In this document: in pieces, positions 25,492 to 33,685 of the stretch
Layout: each line of letters begins with the position of its first letter
Position numbering within the stretch: position 1 is the first letter of the stretch
Origin: Alphaproteobacteria bacterium
GTDB taxonomy: Bacteria > Pseudomonadota > Alphaproteobacteria > DSM-16000 > Inquilinaceae
Direction: 5' to 3'
Length of the DNA stretch: 64,000 nt
NCBI GenBank assembly: GCA_028281925.1
Contig: JANQIX010000080.1
Location: 21,505 to 85,504 of the forward strand
Program-made: the position numbers and the translations under genes
Notes under the pieces: generated by a model
What the model saw: only the letters and a program-made list of their open reading frames with translations
The model's database searches: none
What the model was told of the DNA's origin: nothing

Positions 25492-25505
25492 TGAGTGTTT
25501 GCTCA
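25492..25505. promoter_or_regulatory. Second, degenerate TGAG...CTCA site upstream of -35
   Basis: TGAGTGTTTGCTCA shares the outer TGAG and CTCA of the palindrome at 25439-25452 and lies nine bases beyond the -35 box. The two sites flank the promoter, 53 bases apart start to start, about five helical turns. Its use as an operator is an inference. Confidence 0.4.
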
Positions 25506-25734
25506 TTCTCCTTGTTGGTTGACCGCCGCATCACCTTGATGTGCGTGCCCTCGGCCAGGCCGGATGGGTGCGGCGCCAGCGGCAAGATTGAAGGAACGGT
25601 ATCGTTGCCGCGCGGGCTTCGCTGTGATGGCCGTCATGCGAGATCGCAAAGAGGGGGCGCGGTATCTCGAAGGTGTATCCGCTTGCCCGCCGATCCGCAC
25701 CAAGGTGACATGTTACTTTGCTGGAGGCAGAGCG

Positions 25735-25956
25735 ATGCGAAGTCCCTCTGAGAAGATGCGGAGTTATCGGGCCCGTCTTCGGGCCTCGGGCCTGCGTCCC
25801 GTGCAGATCTGGGTCCCGGATGTCCGCAGCCCAAGCTTAAGGGACGAAGCGCGACGTCAGTCCGTTATCGCGAGCCAGTTAGCCAGCGAGCGTGAAGAGT
25901 TGGACTTTCTCGATACGGCGGCCACCGATCTCCTGAAGGATCTGCCACCCGAATGA
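25735..25956 (+). CDS. Antitoxin of MazE type (DUF3018-like)
   Basis: A 73-residue protein: MRSPSEKMRSYRARLRASG, then LRPVQIWVPDVRSPSL and an acidic C-terminal half ending DLLKDLPPE. The RxYRxRLRxxGLRPVQIWVPD block is the signature of the DUF3018 antitoxins that accompany MazF toxins. GGAGG (25723-25727) lies seven bases before the ATG, so longer frames to 25564 are rejected. The stop overlaps the toxin start by four bases. Confidence 0.88.
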   Translation: MRSPSEKMRSYRARLRASGLRPVQIWVPDVRSPSLRDEARRQSVIASQLASEREELDFLDTAATDLLKDLPPE

Positions 25957-26279
25957 AGCGTGGCGATATCGTGACGGTCGCGATTCAGGGTGATTTCGGT
26001 AAGCTGCGGACGGCAGTTGTGGTTCAGTCGAATCTCTTCAACGACACGCATAGCAGCGTCGTTGTCTGTCCGATGACCAGCACGCTGATCGATGCACCTT
26101 CGTTTCGCATCGGCATTCAGCCGTCCGCAGCCAACGGGCTGACACAGTCTTCACAGATGATGGTCGACAAGATCATCACGCTGCGACGGGAGAGGGTGGG
26201 TTCGCGGATTGGCGAGATCGATGGCGGCACGGAAGTTCGGCTCAACCGCAGTCTGGCGCTGTTCCTCGGGCTGGCTTGA
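25953..26279 (+). CDS. mazF: MazF/PemK-family toxin (mRNA interferase)
   Basis: A 108-residue protein with the MazF fold markers MKRGDIVTVAIQGDFGKLRTAVVVQS at the N-terminus (the RGDIV strand and the conserved K-L-R before the PAVVV-like strand), then VVVCPMTSTL and SQMMVDKIITLRRERVG. It would cleave single-stranded mRNA at a short motif. It is translationally coupled to the preceding antitoxin. The system is complete, with no sign of decay. Confidence 0.92.
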   Translation: MKRGDIVTVAIQGDFGKLRTAVVVQSNLFNDTHSSVVVCPMTSTLIDAPSFRIGIQPSAANGLTQSSQMMVDKIITLRRERVGSRIGEIDGGTEVRLNRSLALFLGLA

Positions 26280-26385
26280 TCCACGACGAAGATTCGGTGT
26301 GGCGTGAGCGATCACTTGCTTCTGTAATCTCGTCGGCGTTACTCTGAAGGTGGGGGTGGACGCAGATGCGGATGGAGGGATCGTG

Positions 26386-27378
26386 ATGATCGGTTATGCG
26401 CGTCGTCTCTTACTGGCTGTGTGCCTGGCGGCTGCCCCGCAGCAGGCCTCGGCCGACCCCCGGCCGTCCGATTTCACAATCCCTGAGAGTGCCGTCGATG
26501 TGACGGCGCGCTATCAAAGTCTGCTGGACGGCGATGCGCTGGACCCCGCCCTGGTGGAGGCCGCATTTGCGCCGGTACGGCACCTGATGTCCGGCGTCCG
26601 GGTCGTGATCGTGCCATCGTATCTCACCGACTTGCTGATGCCCGGCCGCGAATTGGGGTTGATCGACTATTTCTCCGACCAGCAGCTCTGGCTGGAGTCG
26701 CTGGGGGCGGAGACGGTGCTGGCGCCGGTCGATACCGAGGCGACGGTCGAAACGAACGGCCGTGTACTGGTCGACATGGTGGAGGCCAGCGACCGACCGG
26801 TCTGCTTCATCAGCCATTCCAAGGGCGGCATCGACACCCTGGAGGCGATGATCCACATGACGACGGCGGAGCTCTCTGGCGTCAGATGCTGGATCGCACT
26901 GCAGGCGCCGTTCGGCGGCAGCCCCATTGCCGACGCGGCGGCGGGCTGGGAAGACGCGCGGATGATCATCGACGAGTTGCTGGCCGCGCTTGGCGGCTCC
27001 GGCCGGTCGCTGGACGATCTGACGGTACCGATCCGGCAAGCCTATATGCGCCGCGCCGATGATACGATCCGAGAGGTCACCTGCCACGTGCCGGTCCTGT
27101 CCGTCGCGACTGTCATGCCCCAGCCAGAAGGCTGGCTGCCGCAGTCGCGGTTCGAGCCTGGCCGGCTGTGGATGGCGTGGCACGGCATCTGGAGCGATGG
27201 CGTCGTGCCGACCTATGCGTCGATCCTGCCGCATGCGCCCTACATCATCGTGGACGGACTTAATCATACGGACACGGTCGACGGCGACCGCCCCTTCGGC
27301 GATCGCATCCACAACGATGTCGTGTTTCTGAAGGCGCTGCTGGCCATCGCACTGCGCGCGCCCGTCTGTGCGGTTTGA
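26386..27378 (+). CDS. Secreted alpha/beta-hydrolase-like protein
   Basis: A 330-residue protein. GGAGGGA lies six bases before the ATG at 26386. A signal peptide (MIGYARRLLLAVCLAAAPQQ, then ASA) gives a mature periplasmic protein. The nucleophile elbow appears as FISHSKGGIDTLEAM (S-H-S-K-G instead of G-x-S-x-G), and a late DGLNHTDTV could hold the catalytic His. The layout resembles lipase- or esterase-like proteins acting on lipids or polyesters, but the substrate is not identifiable. It stands alone between the MazF and TetR genes. Confidence 0.68.
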   Translation: MIGYARRLLLAVCLAAAPQQASADPRPSDFTIPESAVDVTARYQSLLDGDALDPALVEAAFAPVRHLMSGVRVVIVPSYLTDLLMPGRELGLIDYFSDQQLWLESLGAETVLAPVDTEATVETNGRVLVDMVEASDRPVCFISHSKGGIDTLEAMIHMTTAELSGVRCWIALQAPFGGSPIADAAAGWEDARMIIDELLAALGGSGRSLDDLTVPIRQAYMRRADDTIREVTCHVPVLSVATVMPQPEGWLPQSRFEPGRLWMAWHGIWSDGVVPTYASILPHAPYIIVDGLNHTDTVDGDRPFGDRIHNDVVFLKALLAIALRAPVCAV

Positions 27379-27478
27379 CCGATCAGGGTTCGCAAACCGG
27401 AGATATCGACGGTGACGCCCCCTTGGCCGGGGCCACGCGCACAGGCTAGAGTGAGCGATTACACGGTTCCTCTGGTCA

Positions 27479-28057
27479 GTGGTGGCGATGCGCAAGGGTG
27501 ATGTGACGCGGGAGAGGCTGCGCCGGGCGGCGCTAGAGCTGTTCGTCGAACAAGGGGTCACGGAGACCACCACCCGAGACATCGCGGCCCGCGCCGAGAT
27601 CGCCGAGGGCACGATCTACCGGCATTTTCCCAGCAAAGACGATCTGGCCGCCGATCTGCTGCGCGACCAGTTGAGCCGCATCGGCGAGGCGCTGCATGCG
27701 GCCGATCAGACCCATCCCGATCTGCCGGCGAAGGTGCGCGCTTTCGTGCGCTGCTATTGCGATATGGCCGATGCCGACTGGCACGGCTTTTCCTATCAGC
27801 TTCTCTATCAGCATGTCTGGCTGCGACGGCTGCCGCAGCCTCCGTCGCGCAACCCCGTGACGGTGGTGCGCGACGCCATCGAGCGCGGAATGGCGGCCGG
27901 CGAGATCCCCGCGCGCGAGATCGAGCTGGTGCTGGGCATGGCGCTCGGCGTCGTGATGCAGACGGCCATCCAGAAGCTCTACGGCAGCCTGGACGGCGCC
28001 ATGTCTGATTACGCCGACGAGGTGGCCGAAGCTGTGTGGCGCGTGGTCGGGATGTAG
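27479..28057 (+). CDS. TetR/AcrR-family transcriptional regulator
   Basis: A 192-residue regulator. The N-terminal HTH reads TTTRDIAARAEIAEGTIYRHFPSK, the usual TetR pattern, followed by a helical ligand-binding region. The start could be GTG 27479 or ATG 27488 (MRKGDVTRERL). The neighbouring downstream gene is the redoxin-2OG oxygenase fusion on the same strand, 96 bases later; whether it is the target is unknown. It might also be the regulator for the distant LplT-Aas operator. Confidence 0.88.
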   Translation: MVAMRKGDVTRERLRRAALELFVEQGVTETTTRDIAARAEIAEGTIYRHFPSKDDLAADLLRDQLSRIGEALHAADQTHPDLPAKVRAFVRCYCDMADADWHGFSYQLLYQHVWLRRLPQPPSRNPVTVVRDAIERGMAAGEIPAREIELVLGMALGVVMQTAIQKLYGSLDGAMSDYADEVAEAVWRVVGM

Positions 28058-28153
28058 GCGGGCGACCGGCCGCAACAGGCAGCTGTCACGGAAGATTGTC
28101 TTGCCCGCGCCCGTCTCTGCCCTACCTGGCAAGGCGTTCCTTTCCCGAAGAAT

Positions 28154-29278
28154 ATGCCGGAAGGCATCATGCCGATGATCCCATCGCTTCCCCAGCTCAG
28201 CCCTGGGGATCGGGCGCCGAACTTTCTGTTGCCGGCTGCCGACGGTTTTCTCTGGGTGTTCTACGAGCGCGTTCGCGGTTTCCGGAACCTTCTCGTCCTG
28301 GCGGCAGAGCCTGACGAGACGGCGCGCACCCTGCTCGCCGATCTTGCTGAGCGCCATGGCAGGCTGTTGGATATCGGGGTCGACGTGTTTGCGGTGGTGG
28401 GCGGCGATGTCGAAACGGCGAAGCGCCTGACCGACGAACTGTCGCTGCCCTTCATGGTCTATGCCGACCCCAAGGGTGAGATGCTGGGTGGCTATGCTCA
28501 GGGGTTGGGACGGCAGCTGGACGGGCCGCTCTGCCTGATGCTGGACGAGAATCAGCGCCTCTTGCAGACGCTTGGGCCGGAATTGCTCGCCTCTTCCGCC
28601 GGGACCGGTCTGGCGGCAGCGGCGGAGGCTTTCTACCGCGCAGACCCTCTACAGCCGGGCCAGCTGATGTACCATGCCGCCCCCGCGTTGATCGTGCCGA
28701 ACGTGCTGGACCGGGATACCTGCCACGCGCTGATCGCGCGCTGGCGCGACGAAGGGCATGAGGAAGGCAAGACCCAGTCCCGCGACGCTTCGGGCCGCGA
28801 CGTTGTCCAGACCGAGCATTCTGTGAAGAAGCGCCGCGACCACCGCATCCGCGACCAGGCGCTCAGTCGGGATCTCGCGAACCTGATCGGCCGCCGCATC
28901 GCGCCGGAGCTGAGCAAGGCCTATCTCTTGCCCAGCTTCCGTTTCGATGCCTTCGTAATCACCTGTTACGATGCCGATCGGGGTGACTATTTCCGCCCCC
29001 ACCGCGACAACACCACGCGGGAAACTCAGGACCGCATGTTCGCGCTGACGCTGAACCTGAACACGGGCGAGTTCGAAGGCGGCGGCCTGCGCTTTCCGGA
29101 GTACGGCCCCACGCTCTATTCCCCACCGGCCGGCGGCGCGATCCTGTTTTCCTGCTCGCTGATGCATGAAGCGACACCGCCGACCAAGGGTCGCCGCTTC
29201 ACCCTGCTCAGCTTCCTGCGCGACCCCAATCCCAAGGGCCAGGCCAATCCACTGGGAGTGTGGGGGCGGGGCGGATAG
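28154..29278 (+). CDS. Redoxin-like domain fused to 2-oxoglutarate/Fe(II) dioxygenase
   Basis: A 374-residue protein of two parts. Residues 1-165 follow the AhpC/TSA thioredoxin fold (LSPGDRAPNFLLPAADG, later LPFMVYADPKGEMLGGYAQG), but no cysteine stands where the peroxidatic residue should be. Residues 170-374 are a prolyl-4-hydroxylase-like double-stranded beta helix with iron ligands H283 and D285 (FRPHRDN) and H338 (LMHEATPPTKG), and the 2-oxoglutarate arginine near R347. The start is ambiguous (28154, 28169 with GGAAGG four bases upstream, or 28175). Substrate unknown. Confidence 0.85.
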   Translation: MPEGIMPMIPSLPQLSPGDRAPNFLLPAADGFLWVFYERVRGFRNLLVLAAEPDETARTLLADLAERHGRLLDIGVDVFAVVGGDVETAKRLTDELSLPFMVYADPKGEMLGGYAQGLGRQLDGPLCLMLDENQRLLQTLGPELLASSAGTGLAAAAEAFYRADPLQPGQLMYHAAPALIVPNVLDRDTCHALIARWRDEGHEEGKTQSRDASGRDVVQTEHSVKKRRDHRIRDQALSRDLANLIGRRIAPELSKAYLLPSFRFDAFVITCYDADRGDYFRPHRDNTTRETQDRMFALTLNLNTGEFEGGGLRFPEYGPTLYSPPAGGAILFSCSLMHEATPPTKGRRFTLLSFLRDPNPKGQANPLGVWGRGG

Positions 29279-29314
29279 CGTTGGGGCCACTGTTCAGTGG
29301 AGGAGCAAGGTCTG

Positions 29315-29701
29315 ATGAAACCCATCGTGCCGAGGGAACTCCGCGCCTACTACGACGATTGGAGAATGTCGCCCGGCCTTGAGGCGGATGGGTTTCTCTT
29401 CCTGACTGGCTTCACCGGCTCCGGCGCTGACGGCACTCTTTCAGCCGACCCCGGGATGCAGATTCGCGCGGCCTTCGACAAGGTCGCGCTCGTCTTGACG
29501 GAGGCCGGGTTGGATTTCGGCGCGGTGGTGGAGATGACCACATACCATGTCGGCCTTAAGCAGCACCTCGATCTCTTCAGGAGCATTCGGGCCGACTATG
29601 TGCGGGAACCCTATCCGGCCTGGACTGCCATTGAGGTCGCAGGCTTCGTGCGCGAAGGCGCGATCGTCGAGATCAGAGCCATCGCCCGGCGCAAATGCTG
29701 A
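29315..29701 (+). CDS. RidA-family enamine/imine deaminase-like protein
   Basis: A 128-residue single-domain Rid protein: GFLFLTGFTGSGADGTL, the middle FGAVVEMTTYHVGLKQHLDLF and a C-terminal AWTAIEVAGFVREGAIVEIRAIA. The arginine that binds the substrate carboxylate in RidA (R105-type, normally in PARxxxxV) is replaced by tryptophan in PAWTAIEV, so the RidA deaminase activity is doubtful. GGAGGAG lies nine bases before the ATG. The next gene overlaps or abuts its stop. Confidence 0.85.
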   Translation: MKPIVPRELRAYYDDWRMSPGLEADGFLFLTGFTGSGADGTLSADPGMQIRAAFDKVALVLTEAGLDFGAVVEMTTYHVGLKQHLDLFRSIRADYVREPYPAWTAIEVAGFVREGAIVEIRAIARRKC

Positions 29702-29709
29702 TCGGGGCC

Positions 29710-30414
29710 ATGACGTCGATGCACAAGACAGCCATCTGCATCGCCGGTTTCGGCGATAACGCCTCGATGTTCGAGCCGCTGGCGCGGACGCCGTTGGCCG
29801 AGGCCTGCCGGCTTGAGCTGCTTCACCTGCCGGGGTTCGGCGCCGGTATTGCGCTGAGGCCGACGACGCTGCAGGCACTTGGCGACCACGTGACTGCGAA
29901 GGCAGCGGAAGTCGGCGCCACCATCGTCATCGCGCATTCCGTCGCGTCGATCATCGCGTCGCTGGCAGCACGTGACCCGGCTAGCCCCATCGACACGGTC
30001 ATCTCGCTGGAAGGCAACCTGACTGCAGCCGATGCATACTTCTCGGGGACCGCGGCGAACTATCCGGACCCCGAATCCTTCCGGTCTTCCTTCATGGCGA
30101 AGCTGCAGCGCAAATCGGACCCCTTGCTTGCGCGATATCGCACGGTCGTGGCGGAGGCTGATGCACTGGCGCTGTGGCAGCTCGGATGCGACGCGAAGCG
30201 CTTTTCCGACGAGGCCGTGCCGGGAGAGGTGCTGATGCAGGCGCGTCACGCCGCCTACCTCTACAATCCCGCGAACTGCCCACCGGAGACGCTGGACTGG
30301 CTGGAGCGCCATCCGCTGCCCCGAACCCGGCTTGACGGTGCATCGCACTGGCCGACCCTGGATCAGCCGGACCAGACTGCGCGCGCCATCCTGGACGCCC
30401 TCTCCGGCACGTGA
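29710..30414 (+). CDS. Alpha/beta hydrolase
   Basis: A protein of about 234 residues with an alpha/beta-hydrolase core: CIAGFGDNASMFEPLAR (oxyanion region), the nucleophile elbow VIAHSVASIIASLAA (A-H-S-V-A) and a C-terminal HWPTLDQPDQTARAI that supplies the His. The substrate is not known. ATG 29710 follows GGGG; an in-frame ATG at 29695 overlaps the RidA stop. It is probably co-transcribed with the RidA-family gene. Confidence 0.78.
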   Translation: MTSMHKTAICIAGFGDNASMFEPLARTPLAEACRLELLHLPGFGAGIALRPTTLQALGDHVTAKAAEVGATIVIAHSVASIIASLAARDPASPIDTVISLEGNLTAADAYFSGTAANYPDPESFRSSFMAKLQRKSDPLLARYRTVVAEADALALWQLGCDAKRFSDEAVPGEVLMQARHAAYLYNPANCPPETLDWLERHPLPRTRLDGASHWPTLDQPDQTARAILDALSGT

Positions 30415-30434
30415 GGGCAGCCGGCAGCGACAGA

Positions 30435-31406
30435 TTACACCGTTCGGGAAATCGGCGCCGATCCGCGCCGCTTGAACAACCGGCCATCGATGGCGGCGAG
30501 GCCAAGGCCGATCAGTGCCATGCCCAGAGCATGCACCCAGCCCAGGCGCTCGCCCAGTACCAGCGCGCCGAGCAGGATCGCCGAAACCGGGATCAGGAAG
30601 GTCACCAGCAACAGGTTGGTGGCGCCCGCGCGCTGCAGGATCTGGAAATAGAGGATGTAGGCGCACGCGGTCGACAGCACGGCCAGGGCGACGATGGACG
30701 CCCAGGTGATGGCCGACGGGGCAGCCAGCATCCAAGGCTGGTCCACCATCAGGGCGGCCGGGGCCAGGATCAGGGTCGAAGCAGTCACCTGTCCGGCCGC
30801 CGTCACGATCGGATCAACCCCGAGGCGCTTGAACCTTCGGCCAAAGACACCCGCGAACGCGTAAGAGAGTGCGCCGCCGAGAACGGCAACCTGCGCCAGG
30901 ACCCCGGCGCCAAGGCCCGAGAGCGCATCAAGACCGATCATGACGATGACGCCGAGGAACCCGACGGCGACCCCGACCAGCTTTAATGGGCTCGCCCGTT
31001 CGTCGGCCAGCAGCAGGGCGGCGATCACCACCGTGAACAGCGGCGTGGTGGCGTTCAGGATCGAGGCCAGGCCCGAGGCAATGGTCTGCTGCCCCCAGAC
31101 GATCAGGCCGAATGGCACGACATTGTTCAGCAGGCCCATGCCGAAGAAAGCGCCCCAGACCGCGCGGCCCTTCGGCACCGTCCGGCCCATCAGCAGCACG
31201 ATCGTCCACAAGACTATCGCTGCGAGACCGACGCGCAGGACGACGATCGTCAAGGTCGGCAGGTCCGCCACGGCAACGCCGATGAAGAAGAAGGACCCGC
31301 CCCAGAGAACCGACAGCGTCAGCAGCATGGCCCATTCGACGAACCCCATCGACTGGCTGATGGCCGTGGGCGCCTGGTCGGGCTGCGAGACGTGCGGACG
31401 GGTCAT
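30435..31406 (-). CDS. EamA/DMT-family exporter (RhaT-like)
   Basis: A 323-residue protein with ten hydrophobic segments in two EamA repeats. Repeat one begins LTLSVLWGGSFFFIGVAV and contains the LLNNVVPFGLIVWGQQ helix with a Pro/Asn; repeat two begins ALSYAFAGVFGRRFKRLG. Members export amino acids, nucleosides or drugs. It is convergent with the alpha/beta hydrolase gene and divergent from the 31575 gene. A start at 31346 (MGFVEWAM) would also fit the family. Confidence 0.88.
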   Translation of the reverse strand: MTRPHVSQPDQAPTAISQSMGFVEWAMLLTLSVLWGGSFFFIGVAVADLPTLTIVVLRVGLAAIVLWTIVLLMGRTVPKGRAVWGAFFGMGLLNNVVPFGLIVWGQQTIASGLASILNATTPLFTVVIAALLLADERASPLKLVGVAVGFLGVIVMIGLDALSGLGAGVLAQVAVLGGALSYAFAGVFGRRFKRLGVDPIVTAAGQVTASTLILAPAALMVDQPWMLAAPSAITWASIVALAVLSTACAYILYFQILQRAGATNLLLVTFLIPVSAILLGALVLGERLGWVHALGMALIGLGLAAIDGRLFKRRGSAPISRTV

Positions 31407-31574
31407 GGGCGTTCAAAAAGTTCAGGGCGGGCGCGTTGAGGCTAGCGGCCGGGTGCTAGGCTGCCATCCGTTTCTTGCGCAGCAATTCTTCGGGTTGGCT
31501 GCGCGACGGAGAGTCCGCTCTGCTGCGTTTAGGGGTCCGTGACTGCTTGCATCCACCACTGGGAAGGACCCGTC

Positions 31575-31844
31575 ATGACCCGTTTTCTGCTTGCCGCTCT
31601 GGTCGCCGCCGGCATCGTCTCGGCCGCGGCTCCTGCTTCGGCCGACCTTGAGCATCCCCGCTTCTGGGACCGGGTGGAAGACCGTGTGGACCGCGTCGAG
31701 AACCGTATCGACCGGCGCTACACCTGGGGGCCGGCCGACCGCATCGAAGATCGCATCGATCGTCGCGAAGACCGTTTCGACCGGCGTCACGACCAAGTTG
31801 TGACCCCGATCGATCGCTGGGGCTGGCGCCACCGCGGCTGGTGA
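31575..31844 (+). CDS. Small secreted Arg/Asp repeat protein
   Basis: An 89-residue product with a signal peptide (MTRFLLAALVAAGIVSAAAP, then ASA). The mature part is almost entirely a repeat of DRxEDRxDR blocks (RVEDRVDRVENRIDRR, then RIEDRIDRREDRFDRR), a highly charged likely single helix, ending in a Trp-rich tail (RWGWRHRGW). GGAAGGA lies at 31562-31568. No enzyme motif is present. A structural, metal-binding or nucleic-acid-binding role could be imagined, but none is supported. Confidence 0.72.
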   Translation: MTRFLLAALVAAGIVSAAAPASADLEHPRFWDRVEDRVDRVENRIDRRYTWGPADRIEDRIDRREDRFDRRHDQVVTPIDRWGWRHRGW

Positions 31845-31873
31845 TGCGGCAGCCCTCTTTAGGCAATCGTCGT

Positions 31874-31904
31874 GGCCCGGGGTGGGCATGGGTCGCCCCG
31901 GGCC
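31874..31904. terminator. Bidirectional terminator-type hairpin
   Basis: GGCCCGGGG (31874-31882) and CCCCGGGCC (31896-31904) pair perfectly around a 13-base loop. It lies exactly between the converging 31844 stop (+) and the CAP lipoprotein stop at 31915 (-). There is no clear U-run. Confidence 0.6.
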
Positions 31905-31914
31905 GCTGCGGCCG

Positions 31915-32457
31915 TTACCGCCAACCCAGTACGATGACCCAGTAGTTCCCGGGCACGCGGCCGGCCGGCCGGCCCTCGGCATAGCCGACACCCAGGTCGC
32001 GCACATCGGGCAGCAGCATGTTGGCGCGATGGCCGGGGCTCTCCATCCAGTCTGCAACCGTTTCCGGCACGCTTGTTTGGCCCTGGGCGATGTTCTCGGC
32101 ATATTCGCGATACCGGTACCCGGCCCGCAGCACGCGGTCGCCGGCGCCGGAGCCGTCCGATCCCGTATGCGACAGCTGCCCGCGTGCCGCCATGTCGACC
32201 GCATGGGCCTGTGCCGCCCCGTCCAGTTCCGCCGACAGCGTCAGGGCGCCCAGGCCGCTGGCCGAGCGGATCCGGTTCACCTCCACCAGCATCTGCTGGC
32301 GGATCTGGCCGATGCCATAGAACACAGGCGTGGTCTGCGCGGCAGGCTGCAGCTGGCCGACGGGCGGGCCTCCGGGCCCGGGCTGCGGCGAGGAACAGCC
32401 CGCAAGGGCCGCGATACACAGCAGAACGGCCGCCAGTCGTGTTGTCCTGTGTTCCAT
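31915..32457 (-). CDS. CAP/SCP-domain lipoprotein
   Basis: A 180-residue protein. The signal peptide ends in the lipobox LAGC (Cys 21), followed by a Pro/Gly-rich linker and a CAP superfamily domain: MLVEVNRIRSASGLGALTL, AQAHAVDMAARGQLSHTG, YREYAENIAQG, VADWMESPGHRANML and YWVIVLGWR. The His (residues H89 and H98 or so, plus SPGHR) and Glu (AEN) of the CAP tetrad are present. GGAGAT lies before the ATG. The family binds lipids or metals; bacterial members are extracytoplasmic. Confidence 0.92.
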   Translation of the reverse strand: MEHRTTRLAAVLLCIAALAGCSSPQPGPGGPPVGQLQPAAQTTPVFYGIGQIRQQMLVEVNRIRSASGLGALTLSAELDGAAQAHAVDMAARGQLSHTGSDGSGAGDRVLRAGYRYREYAENIAQGQTSVPETVADWMESPGHRANMLLPDVRDLGVGYAEGRPAGRVPGNYWVIVLGWR

Positions 32458-32571
32458 ATGATCTCCGGAAGGCTGATTGCGGCATTCTTTCGTGGGCGCA
32501 ACCCTACGCCAGCGTCGCGACCGGCGGAACCGCGGATCGGCGCGACCCCGGCCGAGCCGGACGGCGGAGCA

Positions 32572-32599
32572 TTGACTTCGTCCGGGATGCGTCTACCGT
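32572..32599 (+). promoter_or_regulatory. Candidate promoter of the cold-shock gene with long 5' leader
   Basis: TTGACT (32572-32577) and TACCGT (32594-32599) are 16 bases apart. This leaves a leader of about 140 bases before the cold-shock ATG, similar to the long leaders of cspA-type mRNAs. Position and hexamers only. Confidence 0.4.
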
Positions 32600-32745
32600 T
32601 TGTTCAGATCTTCGTACGGGCCACACTTCGCGCGTTCTGGGCTCGTTGGGTCCGTTCCTGGCCTTTCACCCCCAGCGGAGTTCTGTCGGAGCTCGACGCC
32701 TCGTCGGCGGAGTCCGGCGCCGCATGACAGACCTGGAGTAGACGG

Positions 32746-32955
32746 ATGCCAAAGGGAACGGTCAAATGGTTCAGCCCCGTCAAGGGCTTCGGTTTCATTG
32801 AGCCCGAAGACGGGAGCAAGGATGCGTTCGTCCACGTCTCTGCCGTAGAGCGGGCCGGATTGAATACGCTGAATGAAGGCCAAGTGGTCGAATACGAACT
32901 GGTGCGCGACGCGAAGAACCGGTTTTCGGCGGAGAACCTGCGCGTCGCCGAATAG
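32746..32955 (+). CDS. csp: Cold-shock protein (CspA family)
   Basis: A 69-residue single cold-shock domain. RNP1 is KGFGFIEPE (residues 14-22) and RNP2 is DAFVHVSAV (27-35), with the N-terminal GTVKWFSPV strand. It binds single-stranded RNA or DNA and acts as a chaperone. GGAG sits before the ATG. Opposite-strand frames across it are shadows. Confidence 0.95.
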   Translation: MPKGTVKWFSPVKGFGFIEPEDGSKDAFVHVSAVERAGLNTLNEGQVVEYELVRDAKNRFSAENLRVAE

Positions 32956-33163
32956 GCATCGCAGGGACGGTTGTCCTTACCCATGGTCGGGGCCGGCTTT
33001 GGATCTTTGGTGACGTCCCCATGAGCTAGCCGTGCGACGACCGGCAGAAGGATCCGTTTAATCCGGCGCTGTATGAGTTTGTCTGCGCCAACTATCCCCT
33101 TGTCCGGCTGCTCGGGAGCGACGGGGACTTTCACGGCGAATTGTTCGGGTCAGTCTGCCCCAC
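32956..33163. other. Intergenic stretch before the transposase remnant
   Basis: No gene is supported in this stretch. An open frame around 33047-33160 reads DPFNPALYEFVCANYP and onward but has no start, no ribosome binding site and no recognised relative. It may be debris of the adjacent insertion sequence. Confidence 0.4.
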
Positions 33164-33169
33164 GAGACG

Positions 33170-33389
33170 AAGCGCCGAGCTGCCATCGGGCCGATGAAAG
33201 GCCATCCGAAGGATGAGCACCGTCTGGGTCGCAGCCTGCTGAAGGGCCGTGAGCACCGACCGCGCCGACTCCATCCTCGCTGCCGTCAACTACAACCTAA
33301 ACCTGCTCCCGAGATGGCTGCTATCACTTTTGCGTGGGCTGTTCCAGGCCCTCACCGCAGCCCGAACGGCCAACTCCTACTCCTCATAA
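33170..33389 (+). pseudogene. IS5-family transposase, C-terminal remnant with frameshift
   Basis: One frame reads RRAAIGPMKGHPKDEHRLGR and SLLKGRE, matching the conserved end of IS5-type DDE transposases (RRSAIEPVIGHLK-like, with the catalytic Glu replaced by Gly here). It then shifts frame near 33245-33249 and continues TDRADSILAAVNYNLNLLP, RWLLSLLRGLFQAL to a stop at 33389. The 5' two thirds are gone. A similar end recurs at 34327-34440. Confidence 0.72.
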
Positions 33390-33424
33390 ACAGCGCCGAC
33401 AGCGTTCTTCAGGGACGATTAATG
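33330..33424. repeat. Decayed IS end, copy A of a directly repeated block
   Basis: This block (transposase tail plus end region, finishing in TTAATG at 33424) aligns base by base with 34346-34440, sharing GGCCCTCACCGCA, CCTCATA and a GCGTTCTTC/GCGGTCTTC run. The copies lie about a kilobase apart in the same orientation, on each side of the secreted SnoaL-like gene. Confidence 0.65.
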
Positions 33425-33685
33425 AGAATAAGCGCTCTCGAGTTCGGGGAAAAAGTCTGAAATCTTACAGTATTATGGAAGATGGCATGAGGAGATCCGC
33501 CTCATGAGGGAGCATAATGAAAACAGATGAACTCATAAATTTTTGAATCTTGGTTGGAGAGTCATCATATTGACTTTCCTCTGGACATTTTTTGAGGCCT
33601 TGCTAAATATAGCGCCGCTTGATATTGGCACTCTTGGAGTAAATGCTCCTCCTCCCAATCACCGGCAATCAGAGGGTAATTCAAC
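33425..33685. other. AT-rich leader of the SnoaL-like gene
   Basis: This stretch is visibly richer in A and T than the rest of the window. It holds a 7-bp stem-loop (CATGAGG 33486-33492 with CCTCATG 33500-33506) and a TTGACT at 33570. No convincing reading frame is present. It probably contains the promoter of the 33686 gene. Confidence 0.4.

Noticed and set aside
32604..33134. A 176-residue minus-strand open frame over the cold-shock gene
   Set aside because: It is antisense to the clear cold-shock domain and has no conserved sequence.
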